Below, piece by piece: positions 59,701 through 60,670 of a DNA stretch of 64,000 nucleotides (position 1 is the first letter of the stretch; each line of letters begins with the position of its first letter). The notes under the pieces are model-generated. The model was not told the origin of the DNA, ran no database searches, and saw only the letters and a list, made by a program, of their open reading frames with translations. Both the position numbers and the translations under genes were made by a program. Location of the stretch: NCBI GenBank assembly GCA_012931725.1, contig CM022951.1, forward strand, positions 24,830,584-24,894,583. Direction: 5' to 3'. This DNA comes from Litsea cubeba (taxonomy: Eukaryota > Streptophyta > Magnoliopsida > Laurales > Lauraceae).

Positions 59701-60670
59701 TCAAATCTTCGTTTCAAGCGATTCGGCTAAGCGAGAATAGCTAGCACCAATAAGTTAATATTAATAATCTTTCACCTTTTTATTTCTTTATTCTTTCTTT
59801 CTTTTAGTACTTTTATTTTCACCTAAGATTTTTTTGCGGCTTTGATAAGGTTTGAAAGATGAATAAAGAACATGCATTTTACTAAAGCATACGATTGTAC
59901 ATATGGTGTTTGTCTACATCTTCTTCTTTTTTTAATCTATTTTGGTATTTTTCTTTACGAACACTTTCTTAACTTCAAGGGATCCTACTGTGTAAGATTG
60001 GTTTGGATTTTATTTTTATTTTTCTTTTTTGATTTAAAGATAATAAAATATATATTGATACTTTAAACTTATTTAACTATTTACACATCATTTTATTTCA
60101 TATATATTAATATATTCATGATGTTCTTGATACAATTATATGATAGACTTACTTGCTATTATATTTATACTGCTATAAATGGGAAAATGGATGGTTATGA
60201 ATAATTACTTTTTCCTTTTTCTTTTAATTTTTAATTATTTTTTATTTTTATTTGAAAAATAAAAAAAAATCCTACGATTCGCGATTCGATTCGATTCATG
60301 GGTATGAACGATTTGCGATACGATTCCAATTTTGAAAACTATGCTCCAAAGCCCTATCTTTGATATCTACAAGGATAATCTGACTCCTTTTCAAAATATG
60401 AGGTCACAAAATATCAGTTGTGTGGTAAGTTCCCACTATGCCGCTGATAAGCTCCTGTTATGCTGCTCTTTTAGGCAAGCGACTCAATTAACGCAAGCAC
60501 GTATAAGGGGATTAAACATTACTAGCTCGAAATTATTTACAACATTAGCAGGTAAAAATCGTCACATGTTTAAACTCACCCGGAGCTTTTTGATACCAAG
60601 CCCATTTTCCTGCACATTTCATGCACCACAGCACGTTCTGGATTGGTCAACGTGGATTCAAATGTGTACA
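231..60670 (-). CDS. DExH6: R3H/DExH-box RNA helicase with ankyrin insert, NIH/DExH6 type; 12 exons seen, both ends missing
   Basis: Join, in transcript order: 60580-60670, 56736-57054, 56366-56440, 50608-50652, 35343-35433, 35157-35215, 18566-18727, 16807-16859, 15958-15991, 15732-15821, 1460-2464, 231-1322. This gives about 1,039 residues in one open frame, with every splice phase matching. Seen in order: R3H domain (about 1-30), a basic linker (31-137), Walker A GETGCGKTT (about 168-176), motif Ia TQPRR, FCTNG, motif II DEIH (282-285), motif III SAT (about 314), two ankyrin repeats (about 418-477), the second RecA lobe with STNIAET and QRVGRAGR (about 631), HA2, OB-fold and an acidic tract. 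Plant NIH/DExH6 and animal YTHDC2 share this R3H plus ankyrin-in-helicase layout, which implies ATP-driven RNA or RNA/DNA unwinding. Family members are longer at both ends. About 95% of the visible gene is intron. No promoter or terminator is visible. Confidence 0.93.
1323..1459 (-). other. GC-AG intron, 137 nt
   Basis: The donor strand reads CAG|GCAAGC and the acceptor GAACAG|GTGAAG. The protein junction ELCLQ|VKLIDP is conserved in the family and fixes both ends. No GT lies near the donor. Confidence 0.85.
1460..2464 (-). CDS. DExH6: Helicase exon k: ankyrin repeats and RecA2 lobe
   Basis: The exon has 335 codons in phase 0, starting VKTFYLEDVL and ending MPIEELCLQ. Exon residues 78-137 form two ankyrin-like repeats (TGASPLMVFAGKGRLDDV, then DKDGSTALDCAYRENQHG). 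They are followed by the helicase C lobe with STNIAETAVTIDD (motif V) and QRVGRAGR (motif VI, arginine finger). The acceptor is TTCTTCAG. The donor is CAG|GCAAGC, a GC donor, because no GT lies at the position that the conserved LQ|VKL junction requires. Confidence 0.94.
2622..2866. mobile_element. Partial Mutator-type MITE, reverse copy of the one at 43354
   Basis: The left end carries CCTAAGCTCAAGCTTAGG. The body follows the complete element at 43354-43732 in reverse orientation, with shared blocks such as TAAGCTCAAGTGTG, AATCAGCCCCAA and CCATTCGGAT. The other half is lost, and a G-run has expanded inside it (about 2691-2705). Confidence 0.7.
2912..2933 (+). repeat. Run of 22 G
   Basis: An uninterrupted G-run on the plus strand (C-run in the host transcript). 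A similar run of 23 G lies at 14570-14592 and a shorter one at 2693-2704. Confidence 0.9.
3040..4397 (+). repeat. Direct repeat, copy 1 (1,358 bp)
   Basis: It matches 12184-13541 at a constant offset of 9,144 bases, so there are no net length changes. Every stretch I compared was identical. Copy 1 stops at the copia LTR end. Copy 2 runs on through the uninterrupted hAT-like element. Confidence 0.93.
3095..4397 (+). mobile_element. Truncated hAT-like non-autonomous element (duplicated copy)
   Basis: It begins CAAGGATGAAAATAGCGG after ATGGAAAC and is the left 1.3 kb of the element seen whole at 12239-13892. It ends where the inverted copia LTR begins. Inside are a 208-bp segment repeated twice (about 3341-3548 and 3549-3762) and five to six copies of a roughly 60-bp unit (about 3786-4150). 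Confidence 0.82.
4396..4675 (-). repeat. Copia LTR, complete (280 bp), inverted copy
   Basis: On the minus strand it runs from TGTTAGTAC to CTTGTTCTGACA. This is the only LTR of the three with both termini intact. It contains a TATTATAAATAG TATA-like box and a CACGTG box. Confidence 0.92.
4671..6767 (-). pseudogene. Inverted 3' part of copia pol (integrase tail, RT, RNase H)
   Basis: About 700 codons, identical in translation to the C-terminal half of the polyprotein at 7753-11919. Intact motifs are the RT core LLVYVDDI, YGLKQAPRAWF and the RNase H blocks SDADWAG and STESEYRA. It has no start codon or promoter of its own because it is cut within pol. The few codons at the front of the long reading frame come from the neighbouring LTR. 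It is a broken copy rather than a gene. Confidence 0.9.
6766..7041 (+). repeat. Copia 5' LTR, lacks first 4 bases
   Basis: It starts AGTACAACATGG instead of TGTTAGTACAAC and ends CTTGTTCTGACA. It has a TATA-like box near 6959-6968. The missing bases lie exactly at the junction with the inverted copy. Confidence 0.93.
7042..7054 (+). promoter_or_regulatory. Copia primer binding site (initiator tRNA-Met type)
   Basis: TGGTATCAAAGCC directly follows the 5' LTR. It differs by one base from the usual plant PBS complementary to the 3' end of initiator methionine tRNA. Confidence 0.9.
7055..7752 (+). other. Copia leader, no gene
   Basis: About 700 bases between the PBS and the gag-pol start. Short reading frames occur here, but none resembles a protein. 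This is the usual untranslated leader, rich in GGGCCCAC-type blocks. Confidence 0.75.
7753..11919 (+). CDS. Ty1/copia gag-pol polyprotein, intact 1,388 aa
   Basis: One uninterrupted frame. The gag domain (about 10-230) is of the UBN2 type and is followed by two zinc knuckles, CYCCQKYGHVATQC and CSYCKRKGHVLPEC. Then come an aspartic protease with MDSGASNHM, an integrase with the HHCC zinc finger (LGHP...CSSC) and DDE core (FIDDYSRF, LRTDSGGEY, NGVSERKNRH), a reverse transcriptase (YGLKQAPRAWF, YVDDI) and an RNase H (SDADWAG, STESEYRA, ADNTSS). The order protease-integrase-RT-RNase H marks Ty1/copia. The true start may be the second methionine at 7780. The stop TAG lies inside the 3' LTR (TGTTAG). 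All catalytic motifs look present, but the damaged LTR ends would hinder new integration. Confidence 0.96.
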   Translation: MSILRVFLLMDKTEIALVKFNGTNYTSWGFQFQIYLKGKELWGHIDGTDPKPKDDVKAISTWETKDAKIMTWLLGSVDPQYILNLRPYKSAKGMWDYLKQVYQQDNSARRFHLEHELSQLTQGNMSIQDYYSHFIRLWTDYTEIIYSSLPDASIAIVQGIHSTSQRDQFLMKLRPEFEQVRSNLMSRVPSPSIDACLGELLREEQRLNTQVVLQQALSPAPVTAAYVARSAQLPRDMTKVQCYCCQKYGHVATQCNIKYCSYCKRKGHVLPECRRRAHNSSQKANLATLDASSSACVRPAANTMVPASPAQPAPPASSSSASSSVTPDMVQQMIVNAFSALGLSGKTKQSHSTWYMDSGASNHMTYSSDTLSKIKSYDGTLRINTADGGSIPITAIGEVSHSLPLSHVFLSPQLSTNLLSVGQLIDNDCSVSFSRSGCVIQDQASGKVIAKGPKCGRLFPLQLSTQDRSLNSSALFSASSSHNSQLWHNRLGHPNSRTLLSLFKSGLLSDNKISFKDVFLNCSSCKMGKSKTLPFPISTTSSLHCFDLVHSDVWGIAPIPSHSHVKYFVTFIDDYSRFTWIYFLHAKSEVFATFKIFLAYVENHFSTSIKTLRTDSGGEYVSNEFQTFLQTKGIISQKSCPYTPQQNGVSERKNRHLLDIVRSLLLESSVPPRFWPEALSTAVHVINRLPSPRINHETPYFRLFHKHPVYSHLHVFGCVCFVLLPPIERTKLSAQSSKCVFLGYANDQKGFVCYDPKVKRIRISRNVVFFEHQYFFPHSLDHDSPPRFSLVPGFTDSPVIPVIPIKPLLVYERRRREPITAPEPPDISSSTALDPAQASDTSQLVPRRSSRISRPPDRFGFTHTSLIATLSSVQIPNSFSQAVQHQCWRQAMQEELDALNINHTWDVVPCPPTIKPIGCKWVYSIKLHPDGSLARYKARLVALGNRQEYGIDYDETFAPVAKMTTVRTILAISASRSWPLYQMDVKNAFLHGDLKEDVYMRLPQGYDSTSKNEVAKLRRSLYGLKQAPRAWFEKFRATILQLGFVQSPYDPSLFISKTTQAITILLVYVDDIIITGTHSDMIKNLQSSLQAAFHMKDLGPLTYFLGLEVHQSKKGLFLHQHKYATDLVDLAGLKEATPVDTPLEVNVKLRKDDGDLLSDPTLYRRLVGSLIYLTITRPDLSYAVNVVSQFMTTPRHHHMVAVKRIIRYILGSLTRGLFFPVGTPLTLTAYSDADWAGCLDTRRSTTGWCMYLGESLISWKCKKQERVSRSSTESEYRAMSAACSEILWLRGFLTDLGFPQTSATPLHADNTSSIRITENPVFHERTKHIEVDCHFIRDEYDRKVISLPHVSSELQLADIFTKGLPRPRHEFLVRKLLLVDQHQFEGGC
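11905..11913 (+). promoter_or_regulatory. Copia polypurine tract
   Basis: GAGGGGGGA directly precedes the 3' LTR start TGTTAG. This is the expected primer site for plus-strand cDNA synthesis. Confidence 0.88.
11914..12185 (+). repeat. Copia 3' LTR, lacks last 8 bases
   Basis: It starts TGTTAGTACAAC and breaks off after CTTTCTCTTG. The complete LTR has eight more bases. The break is fused to the second copy of the direct repeat with TG shared. Confidence 0.93.
12184..13541 (+). repeat. Direct repeat, copy 2 (1,358 bp)
   Basis: The partner of 3040-4397. Its left border is the truncated copia 3' LTR, with a shared TG at the junction. At its right border this copy continues into the remainder of the hAT-like element. 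Confidence 0.93.
12239..13892 (+). mobile_element. hAT-like non-autonomous element, 1,654 bp, intact
   Basis: Ends CAAGGATGAAAATAGCGG and CACTATTTTCATCCTTG form inverted repeats. The flanks ATGGAAAC (12231-12238) and ATGGGAAC (13893-13900) are an 8-bp duplication with one difference. Subterminal GTAGCGGC/GCCGCTAC motifs are repeated at both ends. Inside are a 60-bp minisatellite (about 12930-13294) and a GA-rich, exon-like patch with a methionine start (from 13412). No transposase is seen. Related copies lie at 52415-53847 and 57381-59134. Confidence 0.85.
12930..13294 (+). repeat. About 60-bp minisatellite inside hAT-like element
   Basis: Five to six imperfect units, each with CATTTAATTTTTATT, then ACTTTCA or ACCTTTCA, then CCCATAAGTGCCCT. 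The same array is duplicated at about 3786-4150. Confidence 0.82.
14011..14552. mobile_element. CCGGTC-rich hAT-like non-autonomous element
   Basis: It starts TAGGGGTGATCG and ends GTGCAGCCCTA. Both ends are packed with repeats of CCGGT, CCGGTC and GGTCCG on either strand, and GGGATG flanks both sides. The middle has long T-runs. The reading frames full of R-T-G-P-D are products of the repeat and are not proteins. Confidence 0.75.
14786..14980. mobile_element. Fold-back MITE with about 54-bp inverted ends
   Basis: The left end GTAGTTGTCCGGTGGTGCAC pairs with the right end GTGCACCGGATAACTAC, and the pairing continues through ATTTTAGCTTAAAT to CACACCTCAATG. Only about 85 bp of loop remains. 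I could not settle the target duplication because the left flank is a TA repeat. Confidence 0.82.
14995..15370. mobile_element. MITE, family of the 18821 element
   Basis: Both ends carry inverted copies of a CATCTATCCCTCACC-type motif (left) and GGTGGGGGATGGAATATGG (right). The body shares GTGGGGCCAAC, GAGTTTTCACTAATCC and TAAAGTCGTTAAATTTGTGG blocks with the reverse strand of 18821-19240. Confidence 0.65.
15547..15660 (+). repeat. Compound microsatellite (GC)n(GT)n(GA)n
   Basis: About 30 bases of alternating G/C, then GT, then about 35 GA units. It ends 71 bases from the donor of exon 15732-15821. In the transcript it reads as a long CU tract followed by CA and CG. Confidence 0.95.
15732..15821 (-). 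CDS. DExH6: Helicase exon j: motif III (SAT)
   Basis: The exon has 30 codons in phase 0, starting ILMSATLDAERFSQYF and ending VPGFTYP. SAT is motif III, which couples ATP hydrolysis to unwinding. The acceptor is CCAACAG and the donor CCT|GTAAGT. The 13.3 kb intron that follows holds the rearranged copia element. A long GC/GT/GA repeat begins 71 nt into that intron. Confidence 0.93.
15958..15991 (-). CDS. DExH6: Helicase exon i: 34-nt micro-exon
   Basis: The exon is 34 nt. The first base completes an arginine codon, followed by ELLPSHPQLRL, which matches the RDLLPxxPxLRL segment between motifs II and III. The acceptor is TTATCTGCAG and the donor CTG|GTTAGC. Being 34 nt, its skipping would shift the frame. 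Confidence 0.88.
15992..16806 (-). other. 815 nt intron
   Basis: Donor GTACAT, acceptor TTATCTGCAG. It contains one 132-bp hAT-like MITE (16608-16739) and otherwise AT-rich sequence in which I see nothing. The neighbouring 15822-15957 intron (136 nt) is plain. Confidence 0.8.
16608..16739. mobile_element. 132-bp hAT-like MITE
   Basis: Flanked by perfect 8-bp duplications ATTTTCAG (16600-16607 and 16740-16747). The ends are CCATGTTGCACGGATAC and GGGTATCATAG. It resembles the 133-bp element at 29235. Confidence 0.85.
16807..16859 (-). CDS. DExH6: Helicase exon h: motif II (DEIH box)
   Basis: The exon is 53 nt and starts exactly at the DEIH box: DEIHERDRFADFMLAIL plus two bases of an arginine codon. 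DEIH supplies the residues for Mg-ATP binding and hydrolysis, and the DEIH form is typical of plant NIH. The acceptor is TCTGTGTAG and the donor CAG|GTACAT. Confidence 0.92.
16860..18565 (-). other. 1.7 kb intron
   Basis: Donor GTAATT, acceptor TCTGTGTAG. AT-rich. Around 17880-18260 there are short GGCCCA-rich stretches typical of decayed MITEs, but I could not define their ends. Nothing else is recognised. Confidence 0.75.
18566..18727 (-). CDS. DExH6: Helicase exon g: motif Ib region, ends just before DEIH
   Basis: The exon is 162 nt (54 codons, phase 0), running from IRLESKGG to SEISHIIV. It includes FCTNGILLRML, the TxG motif Ib region. The stretch between LIGTGANQSK and AVSEISHI is longer than in the relatives I know. 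The acceptor is ATGTGCCAG and the donor GTG|GTAATT. Confidence 0.9.
18821..19240. mobile_element. MITE, reverse-oriented relative of 14995-15370
   Basis: The ends GGGGGATATTCATGTGCATC and TTAATATTTCCC carry inverted CATCCCTCACC / GGTGAGGGATA motifs. The body matches the other copy in reverse. A GA/TA repeat borders it on the right. Confidence 0.65.
19363..19705. mobile_element. GGGCTGGG-rich hAT-like element
   Basis: Flanked by GCACAGAT (19355-19362) and ACACAGAT (19706-19713), seven of eight bases alike. The ends TGGGGGTGTTCATGGGCTGG and CCCAGCCCATGAGCACGCC form imperfect inverted repeats. Confidence 0.75.
20293..20336 (-). mobile_element. 44-bp 5'-truncated RTE LINE tail
   Basis: It is the reverse complement of the extreme 3' end of the RTE element at 39759-42821: CCAAACCAAACCAAGCC, then TTTTCCCACTAGGTGGG. 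It is flanked by a perfect 18-bp duplication AGCATCATCATTGTCATC (20275-20292 and 20337-20354), which proves target-primed insertion. Confidence 0.88.
20354..20470. mobile_element. Left end of a hAT-like copy
   Basis: CAAGGATAAAAAAAAAATAG then GCAGTTGCGG resembles the start of the 12239 and 52415 elements, followed by CGGCCGATAA motifs. No right end is found. Confidence 0.5.
20505..20960 (-). repeat. Diverged gypsy LTR (3' LTR of outer element)
   Basis: It shares ordered blocks with 34110-34935: CTGACAACCTCTA/ATGACAACATCTA, ACAAGGGATT, GGAACAAACT, GGCTCAAGGTAAA and CTAGGC. It lies downstream (minus strand) of the gypsy pol remnant at 21250-22250, as a 3' LTR should. Its ends are approximate. 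Confidence 0.55.
21250..22250 (-). pseudogene. Degenerate Ty3/gypsy pol (RT and RNase H start)
   Basis: Read on the minus strand with several frameshifts and stops. In order: VNPLLRDFKDLILDK, MGYIHHAIDLVSG, MEHAELK*QIDELF, SMSPC, EARSFNELVSFYTCFIRN and LYSDHKALKHLNS. These match, in order, the RT entry, the template-grip region, the connection and the RNase H start of plant gypsy elements. It is not functional. Confidence 0.75.
23700..23880 (-). pseudogene. Possible gypsy gag zinc-knuckle remnant
   Basis: A minus-strand stretch reads FFHCIKRGHYPSD, like a CCHC knuckle that has lost two cysteines. It sits between the gag piece at 24337 and the RT at 22250, where the knuckle is expected. Confidence 0.4.
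24337..24480 (-). pseudogene. Gypsy gag remnant
   Basis: The minus-strand reading DYFEWYNMREKLVPFVKFKL then KGQVYLLWGSI then RRLPIT matches the gag core DWYxxxxxxKVxFVKxKLKGxAxxWWxxxxxxRxPPIT. It belongs, by order and strand, with the pol remnant at 21250-22250. Confidence 0.7.
24980..25822. mobile_element. hAT-like non-autonomous element (CATAGTT family)
   Basis: The ends are CATAGTTTTCAATTTC and AATCAACAACTATG. Subterminal motifs TTTCGG and GAAATTTT repeat at both ends. The interior has GA/GGA repeats (25335-25402) and a GC-rich, coding-like patch followed by a pyrimidine tract. The flanks do not give a clear duplication. Confidence 0.7.
25335..25402 (+). repeat. (GA)n then (GGA)n microsatellite
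   Basis: Pure GA followed by GGA units inside the element 24980-25822. Confidence 0.95.
25970..26324. mobile_element. hAT-like element, CTATGATGC family, 355 bp
   Basis: The flanks CCTGATGG (25962-25969) and CCTGGTGG (26325-26332) agree at seven of eight bases. The ends are CTATGATGCCCATATAC and TCCGGGTATCATAG. GATACGG/CGTATC motifs are repeated inside. Confidence 0.8.
26758..26913 (+). repeat. Two-copy tandem repeat, about 75 bp
   Basis: GGTACTGGATGA then CCAAAATTTTGGAACAGAA then CCAAATTTCCTTGAAAT occurs twice in a row with few differences. Confidence 0.85.
27627..28044. mobile_element. hAT-like element (CATAGTT family), 418 bp
   Basis: The flanks ATTGGCAT (27619-27626) and ATTGGAAT (28045-28052) agree at seven of eight bases. 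The ends are CATAGTTATCAATTTCG and CGATATTAACAACTATG. TTTCGGCC/GGCCGAAA motifs repeat near both ends. Confidence 0.82.
28934..29602 (+). repeat. LTR 1 of inner LTR retroelement
   Basis: A diverged direct repeat of 33586-34030. Both start GCCAGAC, share GAGAATATTTAGG-type and GAGAGTGC blocks and end GGCTGCATCA. A 133-bp MITE is inserted inside. A GG or TGG stub of a PBS follows before the next insertion. Confidence 0.75.
29235..29367. mobile_element. 133-bp hAT-like MITE inside LTR 1
   Basis: Perfect 8-bp duplication CTCAGTTC (29227-29234 and 29368-29375). The ends CCTATGATGCACAGATAC and GTATATGTGCATCATAG are inverted repeats. Confidence 0.87.
29604..30890. mobile_element. hAT-like element with coding-like interior
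   Basis: The ends GAAGCACGGACACGG and GCATATCCGTGCTTC are inverted repeats, with many GGATACG/CGTATCC motifs near both ends. The middle (about 30170-30660) is GC-rich with repeated GATGCTCTCGTCGTCGG-type words and AG|GT-like sites. It may be captured exon sequence, but no protein is recognised. The target duplication is unclear. Confidence 0.65.
31466..31828 (+). other. Unassigned 120-codon open frame
   Basis: An open frame inside the inner LTR element. It is lysine- and glutamate-rich at its end (QEEPKSKQKEELEVMDALKE). I do not recognise it. By position it could be the rest of a retroelement gene, or chance. Confidence 0.2.
31927..31965 (+). repeat. (CT)n microsatellite
   Basis: A pure CT run of about 38 bases. 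Confidence 0.95.
32016..33092 (-). pseudogene. Ty3/gypsy protease-RT fragment (Del/Tekay-like), one stop
   Basis: About 357 codons on the minus strand. The end of the protease (DFDVVFVMDWLAKY) and the linker VCEFPDVFLDEVPSLPP lead into RT: SVSPCGAPVLFVKKKDGTL, then a TGA, then MCIDYRQIN, PLPRIDELFDQL, FSKIDLRSGYHQI, MPFGLTNAP, and the catalytic VIFIDDILVYS. It stops at KKCDFWL. The stop lies where relatives have arginine. It is on the opposite strand from the LTRs that flank it, so it is probably a separate or inverted insertion. Confidence 0.88.
33586..34030 (+). repeat. LTR 2 of inner LTR retroelement
   Basis: The partner of 28934-29602. It has a TATA-like CTTATAAATATG and ends GGCTGCATCA. 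Upstream (about 33530-33585) lies an ORF-end and purine tract resembling the protease-to-LTR stretch at 46160-46230. Confidence 0.75.
34110..34935 (-). repeat. Diverged gypsy LTR (5' LTR of outer element), split by SINE
   Basis: Homologous to 20505-20960. On the minus strand its end is followed by a PBS-like GTTATCAGAGC (about 34093-34103). Together with gag (24337) and pol (21250), on the same strand and in the right order, it suggests one old element spanning 20.5-34.9 kb. The ends are approximate. Confidence 0.55.
34408..34579 (+). mobile_element. Au-like SINE
   Basis: A tRNA-derived head with A-box-like TGGCGCAACAGTAG and a B-box region GGTCACAGGCTCGAGGC. The body GGAAACAGCCTCTTTGC and GGTAAGGCTGCGTACA is typical of the plant Au SINE. 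The tail is GTGCACCGGGTGAGCCC. A perfect 17-bp duplication TATTCTCTAAACCTTGG flanks it (34391-34407 and 34580-34596). Confidence 0.9.
35157..35215 (-). CDS. DExH6: Helicase exon f: RecA1 segment after motif Ia
   Basis: The exon is 59 nt and encodes (V)AERISSERGENVGDSVGYK, the VAERVAxERGExxGxxVGY block of this family. The acceptor is TTTGGTTCAG and the donor AAG|GTAAGA. A 127-nt intron separates it from the previous exon, and a 16.4 kb intron follows. Confidence 0.92.
35343..35433 (-). CDS. DExH6: Helicase exon e: motif Ia
   Basis: The exon is 91 nt and encodes VPQFLLDHMWGKREACKI followed by ICTQPRRISAIS. TQPRR is motif Ia of DEAH/RHA helicases and contacts the nucleic-acid backbone. The acceptor is GTTCCAG. 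The donor CAG|GTGTCT leaves one base (G), which joins TT of the next exon to make valine. Confidence 0.92.
36150..37620 (+). pseudogene. Degenerate L1-type LINE reverse transcriptase
   Basis: Many stops and shifts, but an ordered RT signature is readable on the plus strand: GMLFAKDMEKAYGHVDWD, WRKWIKCISTSSLSILVNGS, SQGLRHGDPLS and, in another frame, a FVDDALLF box near 37048. These match plant L1 elements (DMEKAYDHVNWD, SRGLRQGDPLS, YADD region). No intact frame exists. The ends are approximate. Confidence 0.72.
39632..39742. mobile_element. hAT-like element, left part, split by RTE LINE
   Basis: It begins CATAGTTACCTGATTCG with repeated AATTCG motifs, like the CATAGTT family. It resumes at 42838 after the LINE with GTAATTCGAATTCG. 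The right end could not be defined (somewhere after 42900). Confidence 0.6.
39759..42821 (+). mobile_element. RTE-clade LINE, apparently full length (3,063 bp)
   Basis: A perfect 16-bp duplication TTGATTCGGTTAATTC flanks it (39743-39758 and 42822-42837). It has a 140-bp leader, one long protein frame with a single stop, and a short 3' end CCCACCTAGTGGGAAAAGGC followed by TTGGT repeats, typical of RTE elements. Confidence 0.93.
39899..42796 (+). pseudogene. RTE endonuclease-reverse transcriptase, one in-frame TGA
   Basis: 721 codons, a TGA at 42062-42064, then 243 more codons in the same frame. N-terminal AP-type endonuclease: GTWNIGSL, CLQETRW, GGDLNGHVG, QIDFFLTR, SQHRLLIID (the catalytic H region). 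RT: GKAVGPDGIPIEVW, MVFIDLEKAYDRVP, GLHQGSALSPY, MLFADDIVLVDE (catalytic ADD). C-terminal part after the stop: FRYLGSMVQQDG and LRWFGHVRRRP. The length and motifs fit a plant RTE protein. The stop falls just after the ADD box and truncates the thumb and tail. The endonuclease and palm look intact. Confidence 0.92.
43354..43732. mobile_element. Mutator-type MITE, 379 bp, complete
   Basis: 30-bp inverted ends starting GAGCAAGGCTCCCCTAAGCT, with one mismatch. A perfect 9-bp duplication CTTCATATA (43345-43353 and 43733-43741) fits Mutator-like elements. No reading frame. Confidence 0.9.
44043..44294 (-). pseudogene. Gypsy gag fragment
   Basis: The minus-strand frame holds YSDQFSRLQDACGMEDDEEH then FVRGLRHDIVERMGDC then EAIRVEHMLK. 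This is the C-terminal gag core (YxxxFxxLxxxC ... FxxGLRxDI ... A-xxVExxL) of Ty3/gypsy elements. It is open but cut at both ends. By strand it belongs with the leader and LTR at 44470-46629. Confidence 0.72.
44470..45486 (-). other. Gypsy leader region, no gene
   Basis: It lies between the gag fragment and the PBS-like site. It resembles 54480-55484 in composition and order (GA-rich start, GGG-rich middle, GATGGATGGATC end). The reading frames here have no match that I recognise. Confidence 0.55.
45753..46274 (+). pseudogene. Gypsy protease-like open frame (173 aa), truncated
   Basis: GSCQNIISQAFVDRLQL and CDILLGRPWMYDKNG match the retroviral-type aspartic protease domain in plant gypsy elements (GSCxNxVS...LLLGRPW). 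No RT follows: the frame ends RGRTLFQPGEND and then LTR sequence. The ATG at 45753 uses two bases of the flanking duplication, so the true start is lost. Confidence 0.75.
45755..46532 (+). mobile_element. Gypsy protease plus LTR fragment inserted in an LTR
   Basis: It contains a plus-strand aspartic protease-like frame and then an LTR of the same family (about 46230-46530, ending GGACTGCATCA). It is flanked by the 8-bp direct repeat ATCCTAAT (45747-45754 and 46533-46540). The uninterrupted site is seen at about 55735 (CCTAATTACAACTC). Confidence 0.75.
46625..47530 (+). pseudogene. L1-type LINE 3' remnant (zinc-binding and RNase H)
   Basis: With several stops, the plus strand reads CPMCLADEEPMDHLFL (RT zinc-binding domain) and then LDGSPIGNQGSAFIRGIIREW and VNKVELLALQTDLRKALQLN and LLEGD (plant LINE RNase H domain). 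No frame is intact. Confidence 0.75.
49577..49641 (+). repeat. Compound (CA)n(GC)n(GA)n microsatellite
   Basis: ACACACACAGGCACACGCGC followed by about 22 GA units. Confidence 0.92.
50608..50652 (-). CDS. DExH6: Helicase exon d: 45-nt Walker A micro-exon
   Basis: The exon has exactly 15 codons, phase 0 on both sides, and encodes VVLISGETGCGKTTQ. It holds the full motif I (GxxGxGKT), which binds the ATP phosphates. The acceptor is TGAAGCAG and the donor CAG|GTTACC. It lies 5.7 kb from the exon before it and 15.2 kb from the exon after it. A run of 41 A on the plus strand (U in the transcript) begins 56 nt upstream of the acceptor. Confidence 0.92.
50708..50748 (+). repeat. Run of 41 A near Walker A exon
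   Basis: On the host transcript this is a run of 41 U, 56-96 nt upstream of the acceptor of the 45-nt exon. Confidence 0.95.
52415..53847. mobile_element. hAT-like non-autonomous element, 1,433 bp, complete
   Basis: Perfect 8-bp duplication ATTACTTC (52407-52414 and 53848-53855). The ends are CAAGGATAAAAATAGCG and CGATTTTTTCATCCATG. Same family as 12239-13892, but its interior array has about eight units of roughly 45 bp (TTTCCTATTAGAGTAAAATT-like, about 52800-53100). A GC-rich CTG/TGC-repeat patch (53420-53615) ends at an AG|GTACGT-like site. Confidence 0.9.
54480..55484 (-). other. Gypsy leader next to LTR 55499, no gene
   Basis: Minus-strand internal sequence directly after the PBS, resembling 44470-45486. 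The reading frames are short and unrecognised. The element is truncated beyond 54480. Confidence 0.55.
55485..55496 (-). promoter_or_regulatory. Primer binding site, perfect initiator tRNA-Met match
   Basis: GCTCTGATACCA on the plus strand is TGGTATCAGAGC on the minus strand. It lies two bases inside the LTR end. Confidence 0.88.
55499..55841 (-). repeat. Gypsy-type LTR, 343 bp
   Basis: On the minus strand it runs from TGTTGCAAGAGGGCC to GTTGCATCA and is followed by the PBS. Same family as the LTRs at 45500-46629 and about 46230-46530. The outer boundary is inferred from the TG start. Confidence 0.72.
56366..56440 (-). CDS. DExH6: Helicase exon c: N-terminal edge of RecA1
   Basis: The exon is 75 nt (25 codons, phase 0 on both sides) and encodes IAEERLKLPIASF through IDSHQ. 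This is the conserved lead-in (LPIASF...ES/DSHQ) before motif I in DEAH/RHA helicases. The acceptor is GCATGCAG and the donor CAG|GTTCCT. The next exon, 5.7 kb away, continues with VVLISGETG. Confidence 0.9.
56736..57054 (-). CDS. DExH6: Helicase exon b: basic linker after R3H
   Basis: The exon is 319 nt. The acceptor is TTGTATAG and the donor AAG|GTTCTC. The first base completes the glycine of SKSSG and is followed by CKKTRRVSVYKSKKKK, which resembles the RRVSVYKSKK block that follows R3H in plant NIH proteins. The rest is a basic, mostly unstructured linker ending in a helical stretch (KVDLLASRLNEAAHLRK) just before the helicase core. Confidence 0.88.
57940..58119 (+). mobile_element. Au-like SINE, nested
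   Basis: Close to the copy at 34408: TTGGCGCAACGGTAG, GGTCACGGGTTCGAGGC (a better B box), GGTAAGGCTGCGTACA and GTGCACCGGGTGAGCC. Duplication ACCCATCAAT (57930-57939 and 58120-58129). Confidence 0.9.
58244..59071. mobile_element. hAT-like element, CTATGATGC family, 828 bp, nested
   Basis: The flanks TTTATCAT (58236-58243) and TTGATCAT (59072-59079) agree at seven of eight bases. The ends are CTATGATGCACAGATACGG and CCGTATCCGGGTATCATAG. The interior has a GA-rich, coding-like patch and a pyrimidine tract, as in 24980-25822. The 211-codon open frame across it is not a recognised protein. Confidence 0.8.
59586..60343. mobile_element. hAT-like element (CATAGTT family), 758 bp
   Basis: The ends CATAGTTGTCAAAATCG and CAATTTTGAAAACTATG are inverted repeats. 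ACGATTCG motifs repeat near both ends. The flanks GTCTGAAG and CTCCAAAG agree at only five of eight bases, so the insertion is old or the duplication has decayed. Confidence 0.75.
60580..60670 (-). CDS. DExH6: Helicase exon a: R3H domain
   Basis: The exon is 91 nt and starts in phase 1 after a TTTACATGCAG acceptor. It ends at a CGG|GTGAGT donor. It encodes a stretch running from YTFES to VSKSSG, with the R3H-type core ERAVVHEMCRKMG, which in this family binds single-stranded nucleic acid. The incoming phase shows that at least one more coding exon lies upstream. I could not recognise it between 60671 and 64000. Confidence 0.88.

Larger units (their letters stand above)
57055..60579 (-). other. 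3.5 kb intron with three-level nest
   Basis: Donor GTGAGT, acceptor TTGTATAG. It holds a hAT-like element (57381-59134) with a SINE and a second hAT-like element inside, a local repeat of about 80 bp around 59150-59290, and a further hAT-like element (59586-60343). The 57055-57372 part shows nothing. Confidence 0.82.
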
